64,000 bases of DNA, taken from assembly GCF_001411555.2 (NCBI RefSeq), contig NC_049909.1:16850623-16914622 (forward strand), written 5' to 3'. This document shows positions 22,601 through 37,600 of the stretch, one piece after another; position 1 is the first letter of the stretch, and the number at the start of each line of letters is the position of its first letter. Source of the DNA: Juglans regia. Taxonomy: Eukaryota > Streptophyta > Magnoliopsida > Fagales > Juglandaceae. Below the pieces are notes generated by a model. That model was not told where the DNA came from. It saw only the letters and a list, made by a program, of their open reading frames with translations, and made no database searches. Both the position numbers and the translations under genes were made by a program.

Positions 22601-25600
22601 AGATCATAGGAATCTAACCTTGACTTGCCTCTTAGCATAGCGTAGTTAACAATCATAAGCACATCATACTTTCATTCATAACAATAATATTCACAGTACA
22701 CATGCATTTATATGATCATACTATTTACTTCTTAGCGTTGCTTCCACTATCTCATGTTGTAATTGGTGACCTTTTAAAGAAACACTAGCCGATTGGGCTT
22801 AAGGCCCAAGGAAAATAGAGGCTCAGGAGGTTACACAACAAGGGTTAAAAGGGCATCCAGGTAATTACAGAATTAGTGAAGGGGCTTTTTGGGAAAGGCT
22901 GAAAACAAAACACATGAAAGGGGACACATGTTACGGTAAGACTAGGTTGAGGGGTATTTGTGTAAAACTTATAGTGATGCATGGGTATTTTAGGGACGCT
23001 GAAACAAAATAATAAAAGGAAGGAGACTTGCTTACGGAAGAGGAGGTTGTGCGATATCTCACCGAGAGGGGGGCTGAGTGCAACGGCGGCTTTGGATGGC
23101 TGGGAGTGACCGGCGACGCGGCTGGTGTCTCTAGGCAGTGGTGCGATACAAGAGAGAAAAAAAGGGTGAGAGAGTTAGAGAGAGGTTCTGTCCAGCCGAT
23201 AAGCACTAGGGAGGAAAATGGTAGCCGACGACAATGGGCTTATTGGAAGGGAGTGGGCTCGACGGGGTTGGGCTGGTCGGCAATTTCTGTGGTGGTGTGG
23301 GAGGTGGTCCGACGAGGTGGCTGTTGGTTGACGGTGGCTGGGAACAAATGCAGGGGCTGTTTTTTATTCTCGGTGGGGAGAAAAAAAAGACCCAGAGGAC
23401 TTATGGGTTACGCACGTCGTGGAGGAAGGAGAGCTTACCGTCGGCGTGCTTTGTGGTAGTTTCCGGTAAGGTGGCTGACTTGGTATGAAGAGTAGTGCTA
23501 GGATGGCTGTTGGGAAGTGGTTTTCTCTGTCTGTTGAGGCTGCTATGGTGGCTAGTGTGTGAAAGTTTCATGGTTTTTGCTAAGGGTCTCGTGGGTTTTA
23601 TAGATGAGGGGTAGGAAGCTATCGTGAGAGATCGAGGAGGGCTCTGAGTTTGACTAAACTTTGGAAAACTACTCCCACAAGGAAAGGAACACTTGAGAGG
23701 ATATTAGAGTTTTGAAGTGTTTGAGTTAGGGATAATTTCAAATTTGGAAACTCCCAGACCAAACAGAAAGATAAAAGAGGCATATAGTAGAGAAATTCTA
23801 TTCAAAACAAATTACTATCCCCAACATATCTAATAAAATACTAACAATAAAGATAACAATAAAATAGTAGTAATAATAATAATAATAAAATCACACTTTT
23901 GGGGTCGGGGTGTTATAGGTGCAAAGCCTAGCTTTTATATTGTGAAGTGGCAGGCTCGCTGTAGATCAGCTAGAAGCGACCAGAAGTGCGCTTGTACATA
24001 GGACCGGAAATAACAACAAATCAAAGAGAAAAAAGGATAAAAGGAGTGCTTATGTGTAGTGATCGGTCGCCTAGAGGCTTACCTAGTAGAGGCAATGAAC
24101 GGAAGAAATGCTGCTTACAGAGGAGGCTTCATTTGCTTCAGATGTGGCTCACATGGCCTAACCTGTGGCCAAGATTTTTTCTCCGGTTGCTGAGGATGGT
24201 TTGTGGGTGTGGAGTTTGATCTTTTTAATCGTGTTCTTATTGGAGAAGTGGTTAAGACATTATGCTTATGAGAGAGTTACTGGTGGGTATTAGTGATTAT
24301 CACGTATGAGAACTTGGGAGGTGGTTGGTATTCTCATGAAGTTTTTGGGTCTTTTTGGGTTTGCCTTTTGAAGAACATTGTGAGGGATTACTTACAAAAA
24401 GAATATTACGAGGGAATACTAGGTTGGTGCAGCCTAGTGGTCTAATGGTGGGCTGGAGATGAGTGTTAGACAAACTCTGTTTGATTTTACACTAGGAGTT
24501 ATAGAACCAACCTTTTGGTCTTGATGGAACCTTACAATTGTTTCTCAATCCATGTGTTTTTCTTTCTTTTGCAATTAACTAAATATGGAATTATGTAATT
24601 CTATAACCTTCTTATGCTGATTCTTCATTATCTTTCATTTTTTTCCACAGGGAAAGCCGAGCTCTCAGTTTGAGCATCAGTCGAGTGATAGCATCCTTGG
24701 GCAGGAAGGGGTAACCTCAAATTTTTGGAGAAAAACTAAGATAGTATGTACAATTGGTCCTTCCACGAGCACACGAGAAATGATATGGAAACTGGCAGAA
24801 ACTGGAATGAATGTGGCACGTTTAAATATGTCACATGGAGATCATGCATCACACCAGAAGACCATTGACCTGGTAAAAGAATACAATGCTCAATTTGAAG
24901 ACAAGGTTATAGGCATAATGCTGGACACAAAGGTCTGTTAGTCACTTTACTTATAAATATATATTAATTCTTTACCAAATGGTTTCATGTAGGAAATTGA
25001 TCCATTGATGCATTTTTTTTTTAACTAGGTCGTATTCACAGTGGATTAGTGTTGATAGAATATACGAATAAAAAATCTCATTAAATCATAAGTTTTTTTT
25101 ATTCCTTTTCTTTTCAAAGTATCTCCTCCTTTATTTATGGTGGAGAAATTCTTGTTTGGATACAGAACTTGAATTAGTTTTTTGTTTTAAAGAATACATT
25201 TTTAGTTTTTTGAATTATACTTCTTGGTTTAGAGATTGCTACTTTTTTTTTGCTGAATTAAAAAGGTAAGAGGGCACAACTAGAGGTGGCTTCCCTACCT
25301 GAGGTGACCATAGTAACACCCTACCCGCTAGGAACTGGATTGGAGGAGCCTAGAATTCTACAAGCCTTAGGCGCTCTCAAGTAGGGAATTCAATGAATCC
25401 TTAGGCGGATAATACTAATAGTCTAAGGTGAATCTATATTTGGATTCGAACCCAGGACCTATTACATGTCATACCACTTGGGAGTAACCCAAGGATCATT
25501 GAGCCGCCACCCTTGGTGGTTGGGATTGTTATTGAAGCTTATGGTGAATGTTAAAATATTGTGCCACTATAACTCAACGTTTATATGATGTGTTAATTTA

Positions 25601-28600
25601 TATTGTCATTCTGAAGTAGAATTAATAGATTATGCATAATTGTGATTTCATAGCAAATATCCTTTCTTACCATTTCTTGTATCTACATATCTAGCATCCA
25701 GTCAATTTTTTAATTTTGACATCTTTTTCAAATTTTCAATTTCTTGTATCTACATATGCATACTTATTTTTTCCGTTCTTTTTTTTTTGTTGTCCTTAGG
25801 ATAAAAATAAATGGAATTTTTTGATGCATTATTTTTTATATGCAGGGTCCTGAGGTTAGAAGTGGAGATGTACCTCAACCAATTATGCTTAAGGAGGGAC
25901 AAGAATTTAACTTCACCATCAAAAGAGGAGTCACCACAGATGACACCGTCAGTGTAAATTATGATGACTTTGTGAGGGATGTAGAGGTTGGAGACATACT
26001 GCTGGTTGATGGTAAGTATGGATGTGTGTCATCGAAGTTAAGTTGGTGCATGAATTAATGGAATGTCAGGTTGTTGTCCGAACTGATGGAGAGTTTGTTA
26101 TGCATATATGGTTTAAATTGTTAGATATGGAAAATAGCCCTCCACTCATCAGAGTTTTACTGGATACAGGACAAAAGATGTTTCATGTATTTGAACTCAC
26201 TAAACCATTAATTTTTCTGATGGGATGGTCGAGAATTCAGACTGCTTGTAGATTATATCCACTTTGTCCAAAATTTTTAGTCAATTTAATGTTTTGGCCA
26301 ATATTTTATGTGGATTAGAAATCTTGACCCATATTTATATTTTGCTGGCTTCAATTTAACCTCAATTTGTTAAAGTAGAATTCGTGGAGTTGAGTTACAT
26401 GTGAGACCTACTTTGTAGATACAGGCAAGACCTATTAATCGTATACAGGCTTTTGCTTTTAAGTGTCTTTAAAATATTTTTCCCAGAATAAATAAACTAT
26501 CTTCTTACTTATAGAAAAAACTAATTTTCCCAGAATAGATGACATTTTGTCCTTTACTGGTTTGGCAGATGGCTACTCTTGCCTCATTTTTATGTTGCAA
26601 GTCTTTATTTCATATATTTTTTTTATGGATTTGCGCCAATCTCAAAAATATGTTGCATCTCAGACTCTGTGATTGTGTTGCCATTAATTGAAAATTTTCT
26701 TGTCATTTGTTATGACATAAATCTTCCCACTGAAATTAATATTCACTTGTGTTCAAACTTTCTATATGTAAGCTTTAAGTTTGATGATCTGTTCATTAAA
26801 CCTGATGAATTATCTTTTTGTCCATGAGACCTGATGAGTTTTATTCTTGTCTATAAGACCTGGTGAGATTTGTTTTTGTCCATGTGCTAGGTGGAATGAT
26901 GTCTTTAGCTGTTAAGTCAAAGATGGAAGATCTGGTCAAATGCGTAGTAGTTGATGGTGGAGAACTCAAATCAAGGCGTCATCTAAATGTGCGTGGAAAA
27001 AGTGCAAATCTACCTTCCATAACAGGTGAACCCTGATTATATAACATAAAAAAATGTTTCTTCAATCACTCATATAAAAGGTTGTTCTATCTTGTTGTGA
27101 GGCTTTAATCCCTTATCTGTATTTACAGTCACCATTTTGATCTGCTTTATGTCTCATGTCCTCAGATAAAGACTGGGAAGATATCAAATTTGGGGTGGAC
27201 AACCAAGTTGATTTCTATGCCGTCTCGTTTGTGAAGGATGCTAGAGTGGTCAATGAGTTGAAAGATTACCTAAAAAGTAATTCTTGTTTTAATTTTTAAT
27301 CTTTAATTGTTTATTGGGGTTTTTTTTGCTCTTATTTATTCTTTTTAATTGGAAGTATTACAAAACCTTCTGTAGGTTGCAATGCAGATATACATGTGGT
27401 TGTCAAAATTGAAAGTGCAGACTCCATACCAAATCTTCATTCAATACTTTCAGCATCCGATGGGGTTAGTTATAAGTTTCCTGATGATTTGTGTTTGATT
27501 TACCACATATGTTTGAAATCTGAAATTAATGAGGGGAAAAAATTTACTGATCTATTTTGTGCCTACCCTTGTTACCTCTTTGCTACGTTTATTTTTTGTC
27601 TGGATATGCTTTGGAAATGATATATTTTAAATTATATATAAAAATCAATAAGGCATAGATTTTCTTTTAGGAAAAAAACCTCTGATTAGTGATTAGGCAA
27701 GGAAATGAGTATTGCCTTGAGTATACAAAGGGCCACGGAAAAAGAAAATTCCTTTGCTTAGCTTGAGAATATTCAAAGAGTTCTAGGAATTAGAGTTCTC
27801 TTGCAGGTGGACTCGCAATTGGGCTAATAGATTTTTGTATTCTGTAGCTTGCTAGAGGCTTATTGGTTCTGAAATTCATTGAGAGAGCTCTCACTGTTGC
27901 TATTAAAATCAGAAATTTGATGAAACAGAAATAATTTATTTTTATAAGATTTTGAAATTTCTCCTACAGTAAATTGATATGGGTTAAATTATCAAAATAG
28001 ATGAGAACAAAGAAAAACAAGTCAGATGTTAGCCACCAAATTAACTCCATGAAAGCTGTGCTCGAGATGTTTTGGAGAATGTGATCACCATTTCTGTGGT
28101 GGATGTATAGGAGAAGGCTTAAGGGGAGAATGAAGAGGCTAAGGCTGCGTTTGGATGTTGAACTGAGTTGAGTTGATATGATAAAATATTGTTAGAATAT
28201 TATTTTTTAATATTATATTATTTTGAGATTTAAAAAAGTTGAATTGTTTATTATATTTTGTGTTGGAATTTGAAAAAGTTGTAATGATGAGTTGAGATTA
28301 ACAGATTTCTTTCTTTGACTGAATAATCCCTCCTATTCCTTCTCATTCATTAAGTTGTCAAAATAGATTACACCCAATTAGCCATTCGAAATCTGACTTC
28401 CTATCCTATAGGGATTCAAATCTTGGATAAGATATATTTCACATACTTATCTACTTAATCTAAATATTCAACTTACAAATCATATAAATCCTATACAACT
28501 GTACAAATACATCTATATCCGAAATACATAAATAACATAGGAATTAATTCAAATAAATATAATCCACTAATATCCCCCCTCAAATTGATGCCGGTGTATC

Positions 28601-31600
28601 TACTAGCATCAATTTGCTAACTAGGAATTGATGCCGCTGTCTTGTCATCGCTTTTGTGAATATATCAGCTACTTGAAGATCCGTAGAGATATGGGGAAGA
28701 ATAATAGACATAGCCTCAAAGGCTTGACGAATATAGTGACAACCTACTTCAATATGTTTGGTACGCTCGTGAAATACTGGATTGGCAGCAATTTGAATGG
28801 CACTAGTGTTGTCACCATGAAGAGGAGTTGGCTGGTCTTGCGAAAAACCAATCTCTTGAAGAATGCCCCGCAACCACATTACCTCAAAGCACGCTGCTGA
28901 CATAGCTCTATATTCAGTTTCAGTAGAGTATTTAGAAACACACTCTTGCTTCTTGCATTTCCAGGAGATGAGTAAATCTCCAAGAAAAATACACCACCCA
29001 GTTGTAGAACGCCTAAAATCTGGGCAACCAGCCCAATCGGCATCACTATAAGTCATAAGTTGTAGAGAAGTGTCAGCAGGAAAAAAAAACCCACGGTTAG
29101 GGGTCCCAATCAAGTATATGATAATACGACGAACAACCACTAAATGCAAGTGCCTAGGAGTGTCCATAAATTTATTGACAATATGGACAGCATATGAGAT
29201 ATCCGGACGTGTGATAGTGAGATAGATTAGACTCCCAACAAACTTCCTATATAATGTAGGATCAGAAAGTAAATCACCCTCATCCTTCCGATACTTCACA
29301 TTGACTTCCAGAGGAGTATCAACTGAAGTAGTCTCCCCCAACCCAGCCAATTGAACAAGGTCCTGGGTGTATTTATGTTGATTAATAAATAACCCATGTG
29401 GTTGATTGTGAACTTCCAGCCCTAAGAAATAAGTCAATAGTCCCAAATCTTTCATATGAAAGACTCTATGAAGATGCATCTGAACCCTTTGAATAAATTC
29501 AATATTGGATCTAGTAATAATGATATCGTCCACATAGACCAACAGAAAAACAACACCAAAATCACTCTTATGAAAGAACAAAGAAGCATCATACGCACTC
29601 TGAGTGAATTGAAACTCAAGTAAGGTATTGCGGAACTTCTCAAACCAAGCTCTGGGAGCTTGTTTTAGACCATACAATGACCTTTTCAGCTTACAAACAT
29701 CATTAGCTGAGGAAAGGGGCATACCAGAAGGAAGTTTCATATAAATATCCTCTTTTAAATCACCATGAAGAAAAGAATTCTTCAGATCCATCTGATGCAA
29801 TTGCCAAGACTGAGAAGCGGCAATAGCAAGAAGGAGACGAACATTCGTCATCTTAGCAACAAGAGCAAACGTCTCGTCATAATCAATCCCATATTCTTGT
29901 CTATTTCCCAAAACTACCAAACGAGCTTTATATCTCTCAAGGGACCCATCTGATCTAAGCTTCACAGAATACACCCACTTACTACCAATAGGTGTTACAG
30001 AAGAAGGACAAGACACAATATCCCAAGTGTCATTGACCGCTAGTGCATCCATTTATACTTGCATGGCATCCCTCCAACACTCATGTTCCATAGCCTGCTT
30101 ATAAGAGGAGCGAATAACAATAGAAGAAAGTGTAGCAGACATAGAAGAATGAGGTGACAAACCATATCGATCCGGGGGTTTGGAGACTCTAGAAGTATGT
30201 CGACGTGGTGGTGGATCATAAGATGTGTCAAGAGATTGATCAGGAGGCACGGGCAGATGCTCAGGAGGGGCAGAAAGAGCGGTCAGATCTTCTGAATGAG
30301 ATGGTTTATGCTGGTGTAAACACAACCAGGTTTAAACCGAGCAGAAGCTGGTGTAGAAGTTGTATCTTCATCTGAAAAATTTAGCAAAACACAGAAACTA
30401 GGAGGAATAGGATCTAGATGAGTATGAAAAAATTGTTGTTTGTCAAAGAACACCACATTGTAAGAAACTCGAATGCATTTAGCCTGAGGATCATAACAAA
30501 CAAAACCCTTCTGAAAAGAATTATACCCTAAAAAGGCACATTTGATTGATTGAGCAGAAAGTTTGTGTCTTTCGTGAGATGGAAGATGCACAAAACAAAT
30601 ACAACCAAATGAGTACAATTGAGAATAGTCTGGGGAGTGCCCAAATAGCAAAGAATAAGGAGAAACATTGTCTAATACTGGAGTAGGTAATCTATTAATT
30701 TAATACACAGAAGTAGACAAAGTTTCACACCAAAAACGAGAGGGCACACCCGAATCAATTAGGAGAGCCCAGACCATATCAAGAAGATGATGATTCTTTC
30801 TTTCAGCTAGTCTATTTTGTTGTGGAGTATATGGACAAGAACGTTGATAAATAATTCCTTGATCTTGAAGAAATATTTGAAACTCAGTAGATATATATTC
30901 TCCTCTTGAATCGGATCGAAGAAACTTAATAGAGGTAGAGAATTGATTAGTGAGATAAGCCAAGAAACGCTTGAATACCGGAAATATTTAATTCTTAGTG
31001 CGAAGAAAGTAAATCCATGTAAAACGAGTATAATCATCAATAAACGTCACAAAATATTTATAACGATCATGAGATTCTATCGAGGCAATACCCCACACAT
31101 CACTATGAATAACATCAAAGGCACGAGAGGCATGAGATCCTTTTGAAGGAAAAGACAAAACTTTACTTTTAGCTAACTTGCATGTATCACAATCAAAATT
31201 TAATTGAGCAAGAGAATAGAAATCTTTATTGCCTATTAAACCAGAAGATGACAACTTATGAAGTATGTGAGAATTGGAATGGCCCAACCGCCTATGCCAA
31301 TCCTTCACACTCAAACTACCAACATTACAAGAAAACGAAGAGAAAGACTTTGACTCAACAGATTTGGAATCTAAACATAAAGGAAACAGCCGACCCTCTT
31401 TAGGACCCCTCGCGATCATCTTCCTGGTCACCTGATCTTGTACAAGACAACCAGAAGAAGTGTATGACACTCTACAATTGCTGTCAACTAATTGTCCAAT
31501 AGAAATCAGATTGGTATTTAATGAAGGAGACACCAAAACATTATTTAAGGAAGGAGAAATGTCACCTACGGCAGTGATAGGTAGGGAACTACCATCTTCT

Positions 31601-34600
31601 GTGTGAATTTTAAGTGGACCAGCATACTGTGAGACATTAACAAGAGAGTTAGAGGTACTTGTCATATGATTGGCGGCACCGGAATCAAAATACCAAGGTT
31701 CAGAGGCAGATTTGGTTTTACCTGAAATACCAAAAGCTGAAAGAGCTGAGATTATCATTTGTTGGACCATTTCTGGTGTAATAGGAGTGGAATTTTGAGA
31801 AGTGGAAGCTGGAACATGAGAGGAAGTGGCCAAGGTTGAACTGGCAGCACTAGTAGCCTCAGCAGCAGCTGAATAGGCAGTTGGTTGGCGACGTGGAGGA
31901 CGTATTGGGCAATCCTTGATAATATGTCCTTGCTTCTTGCAATAGTTGCACTTTTTCTTAGAACAATTTGCAGCAAGATGCCCATAACCTTTGCAACTAT
32001 AGCATTGAGTAGTGCTCGAATCCCTCCCTTTGGTTTTTCCTTGAGCTGCATATGCCACAGGAGCTGAAGTAGCTTGTTCCATGGCTGTTTGAGTTATCAA
32101 TCTTTGCTCCTCTCGAAATCTCTCTCCCAAACACATATCAAGTGGAGGCACAGGATCTCAGTTCATCAGATTAGCACGAATATATTCAAATTCCGGCCTT
32201 GGTTTCATAAGAAATTGTGCCCGCATACTTGCTTCACAAACAACTTGAATATCAGCCAAACTTGTTGTTGGAATTGAAGTGTATACAATATCTGTATACT
32301 CAGCCCACAAGTTGCAAAAACCAGAATAAAACTCCTCCACAGAGAGAGCTCCTTGAGAGAAATTCGACATCTCTAGTTCCAGTTGAAATCTCCTAGCTGC
32401 ATTATTCTGGGTATACATCCGCTTGAGATGATTCCACATATCACGAGCATTCTTGAATGAGCATAAATTCAAGATAATATGGGGATCAACAGATCCAAGA
32501 ATCCAAGACATGACTCGGGCATCCTTGCTTTCCCAAGAATCCCGCTGAACTTTGTCTTCTGGTGCCACACTACTCCCATCAATATGACCCCAAAGTTCAT
32601 TTCCTTGCACCAAAAGTTGAAACTGAAAAGACCACGCACATAATTCTTGCCATTAAATCGAACCAGAAGAGAATTTCTACTTTCAGAAGACATGATAGAC
32701 AAGAAACCCTAGCTGCAACAAACGTCTCCAAGAAGCACCAAACTGCTGCAGATAACGCCAATAGTCTAAGAAGTTATCACCCACACGCAATACAACGTAT
32801 CGCAGCCCAAAAAAACACTCGCAGAATATGCCGACAAACTCAGAATTCCACAATACACTCTTTGAAACAGAGTGCCGATAATCACCGATACAGATGAAAT
32901 TTTTTTTTTTTCGAAACAAAGGCCAAAAATCGATGCAGACATCGTTGATAATGCACAAGCAACACTCAAGAGGTTGCCGAAAGTCACAAGGAACCCCAGC
33001 CTTCAACTCAGACAATGCAGATAGTCACACGAGAGGCCAAGAACAAACAATGAAGGCACCGAGAAGCACGCGGAAAACACGAACTCAGCTAGCGTCGAGA
33101 ATGAAGAACCCACAAAGAAGCCCCCGAGAAGGGAAAAAAATTTGTAGAAACAGAGAAAAAAATTATTAACCTGCTCTTGATACCATAATAGATTTCTTTC
33201 TTTGACTGAATAATCCCTCTTATTCCTTCTCATTCATTAAGTAGTCAAAATAGATTACACCCAATTAGCCATTCGAAATCTGACTTCCTATCCTATAGGG
33301 ATTCAAATCTTGGATAAGATATGTTTCCCATACTTAATGGGGTTGGGTTGGGTCATGCCAGAGACCGTGGTGGCAACCTTGGCCAGCTCGGCAAGTGATG
33401 AGGACATATTTTATTATTGTTATTTTGGTCATTTTACTTATGTTTTATTTGGGTTTGTATTAATGAGCTTGGACTTTAACCCATAGCCTTTCTAAGGTTG
33501 GGTTTGTGTTATTTTTCCTATTTAAATGCATGTAACGAAACATTAGAGTTAGTTTTGAAAAATTGAGAATTGAGCGCTTACAGCCGCCTCCTTCCAACCC
33601 CTTCTCTTTGCTTTCTTCTTCCTCGCTTATCTTCTAGTTTCTCTTCTTCTCTTATCTTTTCTCAGTCTTTTCTTCTTTGTTTGCTATTATTCTGCTTCTA
33701 TTTCTTGTTTTCATTTCTATCATACATCATATTTGGTATCAAGAGCCGGTTTTATTGTTTTCTCAAACAATAGATTAATTTCGGTCCCTATTTGCTCTTC
33801 GTCTTCTGCAATCCACGAAATCTATCTCCATCGAAAATTACTAGAAACAACCGACACTTCTGGGCTGCAACTTCCCCGGTGGTGCACCTGACGTCTCGAA
33901 CTCCCTTCAATCCAAAAAAAAATCGCTTCATCTTCTTCCTCTGAAACACAGAGCCGAAAACCCATTCAGCTTCTTCTCAGACCAACCGTTTCATCTTCCA
34001 CCTCCGTCGTTCCACCTACCTCGTTCTTTCTCAGACTCTCTCTCTCTTACCTCTCTCCATCTGTTGCCGAAATACCCAGTGATCTTGTTTTGATTTGAGA
34101 CCTTGAGAAGTGCCGAAATATTCAGTCGCTGCTTTTCTACGCTCTGCCGACGTTACAGCTACCTCTGGGCAGCAACCCTGATGCCTCTCTTTCCTCTCAT
34201 TTAATCTCTCACCTCTCTATGTCCTAGAACCAAAACCGAAATACCCAGTGTTTGAGAAGAGACCTTGCTGTGATTTGAGAGGTGTTAAAATACCCAGTGC
34301 CGGAAACACAAAATCAAAAAACAAAAGAAAAGAGAGAAGGAATTGTAATTGCGGGTGCACCATTAGAATCGTTTCTTCTCAACGATTAAAGGGAGTCCTG
34401 TTTCCTATTTCTATTTGGTTTTATACTATCGGTTTATTTTAAAATTGTATCAATTGTTTTTTCTATGTGTAGTAATTTTCCCAACCCACTTGATTGGATC
34501 CTTTTTGCTAATTTAGTCTCTGTGGTTAATTTTACTCCACTTTTGCTGCGACCCAATTTATCCAATCCTTAGATTTTGTATTCTCATTCTCTTATTTTAA

Positions 34601-37600
34601 TAGTCCAAAAAAAAAAAAAAATTATATATGATTGGATTTTCTTGATTGGTATTTGGTCTTTGCTTTGTCATTTTAAATATCAGCATTAGTTGCTTGCCGT
34701 ATTTGGATTTACGTAATCCAAAAAAAAAAGAAATTTGCTCAGGTTGATATTTTTCATTCCTTGCATTTATTGTTCATTGATCTCTCCATTGCACTTCATT
34801 TAACGGGTGTTGCATTGCATGCAGTTGCGTAGTGGTCGTCTTGTCACCCCTAGTTCCAGTACCTTTACCATGGATCATTCCCAATTTAATGCCCTCACTT
34901 GACAATTAGCTCAACTAGCCACTAACCAGCAGCATTTACAGACTCAATTAGCGGCTGTCCAAACTGAGATGGCTGCTACTCGTGAAAAGAACAAGGACTT
35001 AGCTGCCAGGTTGAACAATTTTGAGGAAATCCCTCATTCATCTAACAACTCTGAAGCGTCCCATAATAGAGACCATCGTCATCGACGAGGTGGTCGACAA
35101 CACTTTAGACGTGATCGTGAGGATAGGGATTATGAACGTGAGCGCGGACGAGACTATTACTGTCAGGGTACTCAGTCTCCTACTCGTCATGAAGAGCGCT
35201 TATTTAGAAACATCAAGTTAGATGCCCTTACTTTTGACGGTTGTTTAGATCCTCGAGTTTTTACTCAATTGATTAAGGATATGGATCGTTTCTTTACTTG
35301 GTATGGGGTTCCTGAGGATCGGAGAGTTGAATTCGCCAGCTTGAAATTAACTGGCACTGCCCTAACTCTTTTGGGAAAGTGTAGAGGATCTTCTTGAGAG
35401 GCGCCATGCGCTTTCTGTTGGGAGTTGGAAAAAAATGAAGCATCGTCTTCAAGAGAAGTATTTACCCCAATCTTACAGGGGTAATTTATTGGACCAATGG
35501 AATGCCCTTACATAGGGCAATCGGCCAGTGACTGAGTACGCCACTCAATTTGATGAGTTACGAATGAGATGTCATATAGTTGAGGATAAATCCATGACTT
35601 TGAGTAGGTTTAGACAAGGCCTAAAAGAAGATCTTAAGCGCGAGCTTGTCCTTCGGGGTGTCACTACTATTGACCATGCTTATTCTTTAGTTCGAGACTA
35701 TGAGTCGGTTACCAGGACTCCGTATGGAAAGTGTGGTGACAACTGCCCGTCCATCACCCCAGCATCCACTCTTCCCCCTAAGTCTCTCCTAGGGCCTCCC
35801 CCATCTAATGTTCCTCCCGTACTGGAAAATAAGGGTAAAGGTCTTGAAATTCCTAAGACTTCCTCCCGCTTGCAGTGCTTCAACTGTAAGGGTTTTGGCC
35901 ATATTGCCTGCAATTGTCCTAGTCGAGCCTTGGTCATTGAAGAACATGAGGGTGTTGTTGATGAACCATTAGAAGATCAAGTCTATGAACCTAAACTTGA
36001 AGAGTTTGGTGATTTGGGTGATGATGAAGATACATTCTTAGGTTGCATCCGGACCCTTTCTGTGGGTCTAGGTTCTATACCCTTTGTTCTCGACACACCT
36101 CGGATAAGTGTTGTTCGTTGTACTCTTACCCAGCCCAAAGATGCCAATGATTGGGGTCGTCATGCCATTTTTCATACTTACATCAAAATTAATGATAAGG
36201 GTTGTAAAATCATTGTGGATAGTGGTAGTTGCATTAATGCGGTTTCTGTGGCTATTGTATCACATCTTGGGTTGAAGCAAGTTCCTCACCCTCAGCCGTA
36301 TAGTGTCTCTTGGGTTGATACTTCTTCCATAGCTATAAAAGAGCGTTGTTCAGTGCTCATCCAATTCCTAGAGTATAAGGATCATATATGGTGTGACGTC
36401 ATTCCTATGGATGTCGGTCATGTTATTCTTGGTAGGCCTTGGTTGTTTGACTTGGATGTGACCATCCATGGTTGATCCAATTCATGTTTAATGGAAAGAA
36501 GATCCATCTTAATCCGTTACCTCCAAAACTTGTTGGTTCACCGCAAACAAAGAAAATTGTGGAACGAAAAGGGCTAAATATCATTAACCCTACGGAGTGT
36601 GAGCGTACACTGGTAGGTGATTCTGTTGTGTTTGTTGTGGTTGTTATGGAGGTCCCGTTGGAGTCTCCAATACTGGCTCCTGCTCAGACAAGTGGTCAAA
36701 CTGAAGTTGTTAACAGCAATCTTGGCAATTTCAGAAGATATCTGGTGCAGGAAAATCTTTGGGATTGGGTTTTGATTTCCCTTACAGCTCAAATTTCATG
36801 TAACATTTCTGTGAATTGGTCTTTAGGTATGAGTACCTTTGAAGTTGTTCATGGCTATAAATCTAAGAAGCCTTTAGACCTTATTCCCATGTCCCCACAC
36901 GCTAGTGTGTCTATGTCAGGTAAAGCATTTGTACAACTTCTTCATGACTTGCATATTGAGATCAATAAACAACTTGAAGCCAATAATGCATCATATAAAC
37001 TTCGAGCTAATTTGCATATTGGGGATTATGTTATGATCCAAATTAGACTGGAACGGCGTCCACCTGGATCAGTTTCTGAATTGCTGGCACGTAGTGCTGA
37101 TCCTTTTAAATTTTTAAAATGTGTTAGTCCAAATGCCTATGTCATTGATCTTCCATTACATTTTAGTTGCCACCATACTTTCAATGTTGAGGACTTAGTT
37201 GCCTACAAAGGTCATTTTCATTCCTCCAATGATCATCTTCTACCTCCATCTGTAGACCTTGACCTTGACCTTTCTGTCACTTCTACACCAATACCATCTA
37301 TCACAGCATACAAAGATAAAATTGATGCTATTTTAGATAAACAGATTGTGTTGACCAATGATGGAGAGGTTCAGTGTTTCCTTGTTCGTTGGGTAGATCG
37401 GCCTGATTCCGACTATACCTGGATTCCCAGAGAGACACTTCAGCAGCTTGATCCAGATTTATTGAAGTTTTATCGGAGTCAGCAAGATTTTCCTTTGCCC
37501 GGGTCATCATCCACCTGTTCCAGGGAACCAGATTCAGGCCTTCGCTCACACAAGTTTTTGGGCGTTGGAAGAAGTTTGCTCAACCGCTTAACTTATGGTT

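Larger units (their letters stand above)
21194..23922. mobile_element. Probable 2.7-kb solo LTR in pyruvate kinase intron 1
   Basis: A 2,719-bp segment (21199-23917) begins TGTAACACC and ends GGTGTTATA, near-perfect inverted ends of an LTR, and is flanked by the direct duplication GGTGC (21194-21198, 23918-23922). The end GGGGTCGGGGTGTTAYA resembles ends of long plant Gypsy LTRs. No internal gag-pol or second LTR is seen, which fits LTR-LTR recombination. A 9-bp duplication TATAGGTGC is an alternative reading. Open frames at 22931-23488 inside are GC-rich but show no domain. Confidence 0.65.
28299..33340 (-). mobile_element. Nearly full-length Copia retrotransposon in pyruvate kinase intron 6
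   Basis: On the minus strand the order is truncated 5' LTR (33186-33340), primer site TGGTATCAAGAGCAG (33171-33185), leader, gag, protease, integrase, reverse transcriptase, RNase H, purine tract (about 28573-28590) and 3' LTR (28299-28572). This gag-PR-IN-RT-RH order defines Copia. About 5 stops or frameshifts make it inactive. The 5' LTR lacks about 120 bp at its outer end, where LINE sequence begins, so no TSD can be checked. The element is antisense to the host gene. Confidence 0.9.

Noticed and set aside
23028..23488. Overlapping plus-strand open frames of 143 and 84 codons in a GC-richer stretch
   Set aside because: No known domain, inside a probable solo LTR in an intron, with minus-strand frames equally open. 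Composition explains them.
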